Positions 26,101 to 38,100 of a stretch of DNA of 64,000 nucleotides are shown piece by piece. Source of the DNA: Phalacrocorax aristotelis. Lineage: Eukaryota > Chordata > Aves > Suliformes > Phalacrocoracidae. The notes under the pieces were generated by a model. It ran no database searches. It was not told the DNA's origin and saw only the letters and a program-made list of their open reading frames with translations. The stretch covers positions 58,755,733-58,819,732 of the forward strand of contig NC_134276.1 of the NCBI RefSeq assembly GCF_949628215.1, given 5' to 3'. Made by a program: the position numbers and the translations under genes. Positions within the stretch are counted from its first letter, which is position 1. Each line of letters starts with the position of its first letter.

Positions 26101-29100
26101 AAAGATGTCAGTCTTTCTGATTTGCTTAGTCCTGCGTGCTTTGTAGCTTGCTCCAACTTTTCACTGGATATCAGGCATGTAAAGACACATGGAAAACCAA
26201 TACGTAGGAATTTATAGAAGAACCTGTTTAATCTCTGCTTGATTTGGAATACTTGTTTTTTCTCCCCTTGATCATGGAATTGAATGTAAGTTTTCCTTTT
26301 TCACCCTCTCACATGGTAGGCCAGAACCTTTTAACCTGTTTTGTTTCCCAACTTTGAAATTTTGCCATACAGGTAGAACTATCAGACACCAATGCATTCA
26401 GGTTTGTCCTTTCATTCAGCTAAATTTCAAGAGGAAATAAAATATTAAAGTTCAAACCCTTGTCCAGCCTTTCAGGGTGTGGAAGTTTATTCAGACAGCC
26501 TCCTTTAGGCAGCTTAGTAAGTACTCTGAATCATCCCCTTCAGGCATGCCAATTTCTCTTTATTGTCACCAGAGTAACTTTGTTCTTCCAAACAGAAGTT
26601 AGCTGCCTATGGATTTGAGAGTGAAAGTTTTTCTTTTTTGTTACAAGTTGCAAGTTGAGCAAGCAAAGATCAGAAAACAAGTTATGCGTGGCAACCTTAG
26701 CCTAAAGGAGAAACGTAGTTCCTTTGGCCCTCCAAGTAATAAGGGAGCTTGAGTCTTAAACACAAAATACTGGGCATCAGCTAGTCTCTGGTGATTGTGT
26801 GGGTGGCATTAGTTTTTTCTTGTAGCCGGTTCACTCACATTACTATGTGTTTCCCACCACCTAAGTTCACCTTTGTGGAGACTTGTTGATTAGCTGACGT
26901 GCATACTAACCTCTTCTGGTGCTTGAGTCTTTATAGCTGTATAAGACGACTGGAATTTCTGTGCAGTCTAAGAAACAGGCTAATGATCATCAGGCTGTAG
27001 CCTAGTTAGGGTGTGTTCGGATCTGACTAAAGGGGATGTGAGTCAGCCTACACAAAAGCATCAGGGAATATTTTAGTATTTCCAGTTTTCTGTTGCTCTG
27101 ACATCATAGAGCAGTGAAATTCTAAAGGAGGAAAAGGGTAATCCAACTTCCTCTTGTCCTGGCAAAAGCCTGGCGAACATCTCAGGGAGGTATGTTGTAA
27201 TTTTCAGGGAGGTATGTGGCAATTTTTCTAGGATATACTGTCTTTATTTCCTCAATTTGAATGTATGAATTAGTGGTGGAAGGAGAGAGCGCAAGGAGTG
27301 TCATTTCAGATGAAAGTTGCCATTAACTTCAGTGAGTATGCTCCAATCTAAACCTGTGTGCCCATGCTCTGTTATCCTGCTGGTGGTGCTTCTGTTTGTC
27401 CTGAATCTGAGGAATAAATACTGTACTGTCAATATCTCTGCGCAAACACCTTTGATCACAGTATGTGAGTTTCTAGACTGTTTATGGTTTGTAATAAGGC
27501 CTGAGGATTCAAGCATAATAGTATGAAGACCTCTATTTTTGACCCAGCTGATGGACACTTGAAAGAGGAGGGAGATTCATCCCTTTCTGAACCATTACTC
27601 AGTTTTTCCATCAGCAGGTGTGTCTAGGATGGACCTTGAGTAGTGTAACAGTAGTTAGCTGTGTCCTGGAAACTTTTTTTGCTTTTCTGTAGGGAATAAT
27701 TCTGTTGGGTGGAACAAGTCACCTTACATAGATGTTTGGCTATTCTCACTTCTGGAACTAGCTGAGGGTCACAAATTCCTCACCTAGACTGAATGTTTTC
27801 TGCCCAAATTGGTGGCAAGAGAACATGCCACTAGAGTGCTGGTACTGCAGCCACACAGGAAATATCTCTTATGTGCCAAAGCTTCAGTTCTGCTGGTTCA
27901 CTTCATTTGTAGCAAGTCTGAACTGGTTTGTGTTCTCATGACAAAAAGATGCTGGCCAGCATTACTGCTTAATTCATTGCAAACTTACTTTACAGCTTTC
28001 TAGGTATGTGTAATTGTTGCAAAATTCAGTCTGTACCTTCAGTGCAAGTATGGCCGAAGTTTCTGTGGTACGAGACTTATTCGGTGGGCTACAGAAAAGA
28101 AATATTTAAGTGGAGGGCAAATAACTGTTTTGTGACCAAAGCATCTGTGGTGTGTGTGCTTTTAGGTTTGGGTATGCCTTATTTACTTATGGAGGCTCAT
28201 GTGTATACAGATGGCAAAAGTTTGAAGACTAGAACTGCAGGAAAGGGCACTTCTGTGCCCTGTTGGACTGTTTGTTTTATTGTAGATATCAAACCATTGA
28301 TATTTCTGTAACTGATGTTTAGCAATGCCGTTGCTGGGGAGAGTGCACTGGACAGGATGGCATGTGGTCTTGGAGGAAAACTTGTTTTACCTATGATTAA
28401 AGAACATATTATGCAAATGCTTCAGAATCGTAAGTAACTGCAATTTTTTAACAACTCTATTCTTTCCAGGAAGTCGGATACCTCTTAGGTCTTCCTGTTT
28501 AGCTGCTTAATATATTTTATACACTTCTACTTCTGATTTCAGCAGCAAAAACTGTAAATGCTGTGAACTTGGAAGATTATACCTTTTCTTAGGCTGGAAT
28601 TTATTAAACTTATGTACAGCACATTACAACTTTTTGCTGGACCATGGGCAGCTGAATGAGATGTCAAAACCAAAACAGTACATTTTTCTTAAACTCAGTC
28701 TGTGAATTAAATTTACATAAGGGAATACTTTTTTCTTGCTTTATAATATTCTGTCTAAATCAATATACAATGCCCCACAGTACCTTAAGTGTGCCTAAAC
28801 TGCCACCTGTTATTCTGTAGCTTTTTTGTTGTTTCTTCAGAAACGCTGCATTTAAGTGAAATTTTAATACATTACATTTCATAGAGGAAAATTTGTTCTG
28901 TGTTTTTTTCCCTTGGAATTTGATGGACCAAAATATAGCAGAAGTCTGTGGTATGCTGATTTAAATATTTGTTTCATGAGGTGGTTCCATATATTCTTAT
29001 CAGTTGCTTTGTATGCTTCTATTCTTAAAATACATGTAATCCTTGCTCAGGCAACCATTCAAAAACATATTGTGTTTGCTGCATACACTTCCAATTGACC

Positions 29101-32100
29101 TGTGCTTTGAGCCTTTGAAGTAGAAGATAATGCAAAAGTTCTGGGTGCTTTTCCTACCTTAATGATTTAAAACCCAGTCCAAAAAAGATTGTCACCATAT
29201 TGGATACGGAATATAGGGCTACTCAAGGTACCACCTGCAGAGTGTGAACGCTTATAAAGTCTGTTTCAAGTTTTTTGGTAAAGTAAGTTTTATTTTGGAA
29301 ACAGATTAACCTGCCTCTTCCAACGCTAATAGCTTCAAGGGTAGCAAATGCCTGGTTTTGTAGTACCCACAAAAAGGTGTGGAGTTTAGTGGCTGTAAGA
29401 CCTGACTCCTGTGAACAGGAGAAGTCGTGCAGTTGATGCCTGATGCTTTCTTTCTGCTGGGTCAGAGCTTCCCATAACTATTAGTACTCTTTGGAAAAGG
29501 GAAATGCTGTAGATATCATTTGGCTCAGAGGCTTTCGCTAGTAGGGAGTTGGGGGAAAGATGAAGACGTTTACATTAAAACATCATTGATATTCTTGGAA
29601 ATCAAACTTTCCTTTCTCCTATCCCCACCACTTTTCTCACAAATGTTTATTGAAATAATTCAAAATTTCTGGGTTTGGATGGGATAGCCAGATGGTCCAA
29701 ACATGATTGCACTTCATTTTGCAGTATCATTAATTTCAAGTCTGGAATGCATGCTAATAGTAACACAGTGAGAGTAACAAGAGGCACAGGCTGAACTAGG
29801 AACATCCAATGAACTTAAATAGCAGCAAAATAAACTGCTTCTTCACTGTACCTTCTGTCAAGATGATATTTCATCTCATCCTGATCAGACAGAAGCTTAA
29901 GTGTAAGGATTCCAATGCTCTGAACTGTGGTGGTGTTCACTCCAGGAATTTAATACATTACCAGATATAATGAAATCTCACACTATTTTGGGAAAGAAGT
30001 TTTGTTGCATGCCTTTCCCACAGGCTGTTTGATAAACCTGTTTGTTGTTCTGGTGTTCTTTTCTGTAATCCCCATGCTTTCTAGCACAGAGAAAGATTGT
30101 GTGAAAATAAATAAATAAAAGAAATTGGAGTTTCTCCTCAATTAAAAGGAGAGGGGTGTGAAAGATCCATTTCAACAGTACCCGCTAGCCTGAGAATAGG
30201 CTAATAGGACTTGAAGGGAGGGAAAGCTTTACATCCCTAAATGGAATGTTACTGTTCTTAAATGGTCTTGGGAGACTGCTGAAAAGTTTAGCTCTGATTA
30301 TTTATTTGTTTTAAATTTGGATATTGTTTGGTTCACTAGACCTTTTTCCCTTCCTGACCTAAAGAGGAGGGTATAGGCTGTTTTGATATCGTTAAAAAAA
30401 AAAAAAAAGCGGGGTGAGGGAAAAAGAAATACTGTCTTGATGTTTCCCTGATTAGTTCATTTAATGAAAATGCAGTTCCCAGGTTTTAGTACCACGTGTA
30501 TACTTGTATCAGCAGTTTAGAATTCTTTTTTCTAGGTCTGGATTTGGCCTGCATTAGGCACTGAAATTTTTGTGCACCTCGAAGTATGTATGAGGAAAAG
30601 TGAAAAGTATTTAACAAATTAAGTAGATGCATCAATTTCCCTTCCCTCTCCTATTCTTCGCTCTTCCTCCTCCTGTCCCATCCCCCCCCCAAAAAAAGGC
30701 TATTTGACTTTGTGGTGCTTTGTAGTTTCCAAAACGAATAATATTTATTTTATTTTTACTCCTCTGTAGCTGACTGGAAATACAGGCATGCTGGCTTGAT
30801 GGCACTCTCAGCCATTGGAGAAGGTTGTCACCAACAGATGGAGGGAATTTTAAATGAGATAGTTAATTTCGTTTTACTTTTCCTTCAGGATCCTGTGAGT
30901 CTAATTCAATTAATTATTTCAAAATGTTTTCATTTCTGCTCTCATGACTGCTTGCTAACTGTTTGAGGGGAATACTTTTTTAGCATCCAAGAGTAAGATA
31001 TGCCGCTTGTAATGCTATCGGACAAATGGCAACGGACTTTGCACCTGGTTTTCAAAAGAAATTTCATGAGAAGGCAAGTAGTAGAATAGTCAAAAAATGG
31101 TAAAACCATGCCCCTTTCAGAAACTTGTTTTTCTGAAAATGAACACATCTGTTTCAGGTGATAGCAGCTCTTCTGCAAACCATGGAGGATCAAGGCAATC
31201 AGCGTGTTCAAGCCCATGCAGCTGCAGCACTCATAAACTTCACTGAAGATTGTCCCAAGTCACTGCTTATCCCATATTTGGATAATCTAGTGAAGCACCT
31301 TCATTCCACTATGGTGATAAAATTACAAGAGGTATAATATACTGGACAAATCGCTTCACAGAGGGTGATCTGTCACATAAGCAGAATAAGTTTAACTGAA
31401 CTAAGATGTCTGAAATAAGCCAGTAGATGTATCTGCTGATCTTGTTATAAACTGACAAGAATTAGGATACATACAAGAGAGTTTTTTAGATTTGGCATAC
31501 TTTTAACTAAAATATGTGCTTTGGAAATATAATGCTTTATTCTTCCTCTTTCCAAGTTGATACAGAAAGGCACTAAGCTAGTTTTGGAGCAAGTTGTGAC
31601 TTCAATTGCATCAGTTGCAGATACAGCAGAGGAGAAGTTTGTTCCCTACTATGACTTATTTATGCCCTCTTTAAAACACATTGTTGAGAATGCTGTTCAG
31701 AAGGAATTAAGACTTTTAAGAGGAAAGACAATTGAATGCATCAGCCTAATTGGTCTTGCAGTTGGTAAAGAAAAGGTAAGCTTAGATGTTATCTAATGGT
31801 CTAAACATATTTTAAAGCACCTTTGTTTTCTATGCTGTTAACACTGAGTATATTCACTTGTTAAACATAGAGCTGTGTTGCTGATTTCTGTTTGTCTTCA
31901 TGTTTTCATTTCTGAGGTAACTGTCTCTCTGTTTAGATTCACAAATTCAGACTATAATCTTATGAAAATATTACAGCTTAAGTTATTCTTGTCACACTGA
32001 ACAATGTTGAAAACAAGCTTTCTTCTTTCTTTTTGGTTTTCTCTTTTTTTGCCTTAAGAGAAATACTGGAGCGTGTCATTTAGGCAGTGTCAGAATGACA

Positions 32101-35100
32101 AGTAAAATGTATGTAGTTGAAAGGAAACTTAGCGCTTTTTTTTGTATGGATACCTGAAAAAATTTAAATGTGCTTGTAATAGAACTTTTGAAGTACTTGT
32201 TTGTCATGAGGCTTGATGGGCAGGGTCTTTTTCTTGACGGTAATTGGTTAAAATGTGTGTCTCAAAGTAACGAGAAGCAACTGTGAAGCTCTATATGAGA
32301 GCCTAAGTGATGTTCTTGTAGCAACTTAACATTACGTTTTATAGATTTTCATTTTATGGAGTGAAGAAAATGGAAAATCACACTTTGAAGTAAAATAATG
32401 TGACGTACACAGTACAAAAATACTAATAGCCCCCAAATTATCGCCCTTTCCTTTGACTTAGAAGGCCTACCACTAAACTTACCATTCATGCAGCTAAATT
32501 TTAAACAGATTTTAAACATAAATAATGTTTAATAAGTTATCCTTGGAGGACTACTGGGAATGTGGGGAGTGAAAAGAGGATAGTTGTAACATCATTGGGG
32601 CATCTGATGTGACCTAAAATATTACTAGCACATGAGTTGGTAGCTCATGCTGTCAGCTTTTATCCCAGTTCCACAAAGGATTCAAAATAGTAAGGAGGCT
32701 ATCTGGGGAAGTTAGAATTGTCAGATCATGTTTTGTGAGTATTAGTATTTATTTATGACATATTTTATTTAAATAGTTCTCTGCTATCAAGTACATGAAT
32801 AGAGGTACAGTGAAGCTTAAGACAAGAATGGCTTGGTGATAATAGAAAAGGAACTTGTATTTTCACTTTTATCCACATTTCAGTCTATTTCCAGCTTTAG
32901 CTTGTGTCTCAGTAGTGTGTGGAACATAAATGCTCACCTAAATTGTTTGGTGTTCAGTCTTATAAATGTACCCTTTTAATTTGCCTTTAAAAACATAGTT
33001 GTTTCCTATATCTAGTTTATGCAGGACGCATCAGATGTAATGCAGCTGTTACTGAAGACACAAACAGACTTTAGTGATCTAGAAGATGACGATCCACAGG
33101 TATGTTAAAACTGTCTCTTTATAGTGCATAACTCATTGGTTATTATATACAAGGAACGTTTTTAATGTGACATTTCTCCTCCTGCCCTCCGTAATTACAC
33201 TCTCAGACTAATTTTTCAATATGTCTTACAAAAATTGAGATTGATTGCCCTAAGATGGCCTTAGAATCTTTTACAAAACTGTACGTAGGAAATGAGACTG
33301 CCGGGACCTATTTGCTGAAGAAATTTCAGCATGTGCATAATAGTTCCTTGTGTATTAGTAACTACTGCATTTGGCATTGTATGACCTACTCCCTTGCTGT
33401 CACCTTCTTGTAAATAGTTCAACAAGACTTGAAAGACAGCTGTTCTAATGAGCAGAGAGCTATTTTGACTTGTACATCTGAAAACAAATACCCCTCTGAA
33501 AACACAGTACTGCACTCTTTTTTGCTCTATTTGCTATTTTCAGGAATGTGGCTCAGTAGTATCATTTAAATTCAGGGTATTATTCATTCCAGAAAGAAAT
33601 CTACTTTTCAAGACAGTCATGATCACATTACATCTTCTACTGTCACATTCTTACATGTATAGCAACTTTGATCAGAGGTACCATCAATGTGGTGTTACAG
33701 ATAAAGGCTTGGGGCAGGTCTTTTGAAGATGCATTTTTATATGGCTTGCATGTTGGATGAGTTCTCTTTGAAATAAGTTTTATGCACTGCTGACAAATTC
33801 TTTTAAAAAGTCCTGTTGTATAATGTTCTTTCTTTATGCTTTTAAGTATACATTAAAATAAAATGTGAGACATGAAAATTCTGACTCTGTTCTCTTTTAT
33901 AGATTTCTTACATGATCTCAGCATGGGCCAGAATGTGTAAAATTCTTGGAAAAGAATTTCAGCAGTACCTTCCTGTTGTCATGGGACCTTTAATGAAGAC
34001 TGCATCCATTAAACCTGAAGTAGCTCTTTTAGACAGTAGGTTTAAGATAATGTTTTGCTTTAAAAAATACTGAAAGAAATTATTTTGTAGCACTTACAGA
34101 TTTTAATTTCTCCCCCTCGACCCCCCCCCCCCCCCCCCCCCCCCCGTAACAGCACAAGATATGGAGAATATGAGTGATGATGATGGTTGGGAATTTGTAA
34201 ACCTAGGAGATCAGCAAAGTTTTGGAATTAAAACTGCAGGCCTTGAAGAAAAAGCAACTGCATGCCAGATGCTGGTGAGTAATAGGACAGGTTTGGTGAT
34301 CTATGTATTGCTGGACAATTGAGTCTGAAGCCAAGATCTGTAATGAAAATACTCTTTATAGTGTCAGATGAAATAGTTTTGTTTTCCTTCGGGTGATAGG
34401 GTTAAGTTTGGGTTTCAGACACTGTGTGTCATTTACTTGATTAAAAATATTGTCTTTATTTTGGAGCTTCAATTTTTAAGAATAACAGATAGTTTTCCTT
34501 TGTCAACAAAACTTCTAAGGAACTGGAGATGTTAGAGTAGAATATTTTTGCAAATATTGATGTTTCTGAAATTAGTTTTAAAAATACACCCATGTACTGA
34601 GTGAGAACTGATGCTGCTATCAGGGTTTCTTAAAATAGCACAGTGGAGGGGGTAGGTAAATGGATTATTACATGGGTTTTTTTAAATAAATTGAAAACCG
34701 TAAACTTTTAACAATCTTTCTGTCCATTACATACTTGAAAAATATTAGTAACAGTGTTTTCCCTTAAAGGTGGCACTTCCATGCTTTTGTGTTTCAGGTT
34801 TGCTATGCAAAAGAGCTAAAAGAAGGATTCGTGGAGTACACAGAGCAAGTTGTAAAGCTGATGGTTCCTTTGTTGAAGTTCTATTTCCATGATGATATCC
34901 TACTAACAAATTCTGCTGTGAAAATGGAAACTTAGTTTGGAAGAACCGAATCGTGCTTACTGTTTTCCTAAATTAATTGAATTTGTTAGTGTTAAAATAT
35001 TCTGTTGCTTTATAGCAGATTTTTTTTCTGAGAACATTGTTTTACACACTTTTTTAGGCAATGTATCCTACTTTTCCCCCTAGTTTCTTTTTAAAGAACC

Positions 35101-38100
35101 GTGTCTTTAATGTTGAAAGCAAACAGTAGAGAAAGTGATGTTTGTGCCAACAAGGTGAGGAGAACTTGAACACCTTTTCTGCCATAGCCTGGAACAGGCT
35201 TGAAACAGCTCTTAAATAGCAAAAAGTTTAATTTTTCTATCATCTTAATCTGTATCTAATTAAGAAATCAAACGCACTGGACTGTAATTAAAAAGAATCT
35301 GGTAGAAAACTAGTAACTCTGTTATGGTGAGGGGTGCTTAAATTCTAAACACTTTATGTTGGTATTGCTTGTTTTATTGCCTTAATAATGAAACGTGTTC
35401 GAGTGGCAGCAGCAGAGTCGATGCCCCTCCTTCTTGAATGTGCTAGAGTTCGTGGGCCAGAGTACCTCACACAGATGTGGCACTTCATGTGTGATGCGCT
35501 CATCAAAGCCATTGGGACAGAACCAGATTCAGATGTTCTCTCAGAAATAATGCATTCTTTTGCAAAGGTAACTTTCTTCCTTAGAAATTTTATGGTGTTA
35601 CTGTTCACAGCTTTTTATGGTAAGAAAGAACATGTGTTCGACGTTCATTTAAATGGCTGGAAGGAATGCAAGGCTTCCTCTACATGAATTTTGGTTTGAC
35701 TGTAAATGTTGTTATAGCTGATCGAAAAAACTTAGTTGTACTTTTTTTTGCAAGAACGAAAATACTAAAGTATTAACCTAAAATATTTACCAGATTTGTT
35801 CATTTTAACCACAAACCATAAACTGAAGTTATGTGCATGAAATGTACAGTGGTACTATGCCTTACTTGTGTAATTTGAGCATTGATTACAGTTGGAATGT
35901 TCTATTACTCTTATTTCTGCTAGCGATTGCTTAAAGCAGAGCATGTATTAATATTCCCTGTGTGCTTACATTTCATTGAGACTGCTCATGTAACTTAAAG
36001 CTGAAAAACTGATCATTTTATTTCACTAGTGCATTGAGGTAATGGGAGATGGATGCCTTAACAACGAACACTTTGAAGAACTTGGAGGAATATTGAAAGG
36101 AAAACTAGAAGAGCACTTTAAAAATCAAGAATTAAGACAGGGTAAGTTAACACAAATTCCTGTTAACATGTGACAATGGCTGTTCTTTAAAGCAGAATTC
36201 CTAATAATTCCTGAACACCAGAAAAAAAGCCTAGTTCAGATTTCTTTAATTTGCATATTTGGGTAAGGTAATTGGGCTTTGAAACAACAGAATCTGTGAA
36301 TTATATTTGTAAGCTCTGGGAACAGTAAGATGGCATCATTTGAAGGAATACTGTAGCTGATCAAAACTGATGGACAGATTTACTTGAAGACGGTGTGTGT
36401 GCCTGTGGTGGTGTCATTTCTGTGGGTTTTTTCATCTGAAGTCTTTGCAGTTTTCTTAAAATAATGTAGTTTCTTATTCCCATGCACTTTTCTTATCCTT
36501 GTGGACAAGCTGGTGTGTTTCTTTCTTTCATACGCTTTTATGCTTTCTTAAACTGAGCTGTCTCATTATACTTCTTGTTTTTCCGTGAAAGCTCTTCAAA
36601 GCTGCTTAAAGACAGAAAATTCCTGTTGCACCTTCAGCTACTGTTTCCTATTTTCTAAATTTTTTTCTGCATCATTTTTTCCCTTTCACAGGCTTCTTAC
36701 ACACTTGCAGAAATGTGATGGTTTAATATTTGTTTTTTTCAATTTAGTGAAAAGGCAAGATGAAGACTACGATGAACAAGTTGAAGAGTCGTTACAAGAT
36801 GAAGTAAGTTTGGGTTTTTTTTCTGCTCATGAAGCACGAGGATGGAAATACATTACATGGATATGCTATGCTACTCAGTTAAGGCATAATGCATCCTCAG
36901 AATTATTTCTTCCTGGCACAATGTTCTGTTACCATATTCCTTCAAAACTTCCAGTGAGAAATGGGTCACACTGTGTGTGAATTAGAAAATCTTAAAGGGT
37001 TCCTTGTCCAGTATACTGAAGGAAGTTCAGAATATAGCTCTTCTTTTTTTAATCCTCTCCATAAACTCTTAGATGACTTTAAATGGTCTGCTGTCAAATG
37101 CTGTATCAGTGATAACCTAAGGCCTCTTGACTTGCTTTTTCTTTGTGCCTTATGACCTAGGTGGCTCTTAAGCTTGAGTGTATGTCTGATAACTCGACCT
37201 CTGATGTGTCAGGTCAGAAGCCTGTCTCAAAAAGAATAGACTAAAATAGTATCAAAGGAGCACAGCAGGAAAAATAGCTGACATAATGTGCTTGCTTATG
37301 AGAGAATACCAAAGTGACTACTTACCTTCTAAGATATTGAACTGATGTTTTCATTTGAAGTGGAGGTGACTGTAGAAGCAATACTGTAGTTCTATTAAAT
37401 CATTATTGGTATGAAGAGAGCAATAAAGCATAATAAGTCACTGCTGCTTATAACGTGAGACATAAAGGATACTCATAACTTTAAGAATTAGGAATTTTTT
37501 TTGCCACAGACTGCAGATGTGAAGCTTGTGAAGTTGTATTGTGAAACTTGTTTACATGAGTTTGACCTGTATGCAGACTCCAGAACATATCTTAACAGAT
37601 CATGCACCCATATGTAAATACTTTCTTAAATAACAATGCAGTTCTTGAGCCCCTTTCCTTTGGGAACGTTAGGCCACTAATTCAAAAGGATAGATTTCTG
37701 GCACCTACATACTGCTTGGAATCAAAAAATGACAAAACTCAAGTTCTGAGCCAAGAGCCTTTCCTGATTTTTCTCCCTTTCTTATTTGCAATGTTTACAG
37801 TTCGTTTTTGTAGACAGTGAGTTAGGCAGTTTGTTCTTTTTTTCTTATGTGTCACTCTACTGACAGATAATGCTAGCAAGGAGCAGTTTCAGAAAAGCTG
37901 GATCCATACTCTGCAACCGAGTTGCAAGGCATTTTTAAAAATGCTTTCCTTTAAAAAAAAAATCAGCAAGGTCAAATATAAAAGACTGCAAGAAAGACTT
38001 GGCTGCATTACCCTGTGAAAGGAGGAGTGGGACCAGAATGTCACTTGCCATATGGACAGAATTATCATATGGTAAAGAGTTACATTTGGATATACCCCTT

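Noticed and set aside
34861-34935. Reading IPO5 exon 18 on into [10 protein letters not shown] and a stop as a truncated isoform
   Set aside because: The exact U12 donor, matching AC acceptor and continuous homology on the far side explain the join; a premature end is not needed.
36585-36980. 131-codon open frame around exon 21
   Set aside because: It is intron 20 sequence that happens to stay open into the 56-nt exon 21 and then into intron 21; only 36748-36803 is coding.
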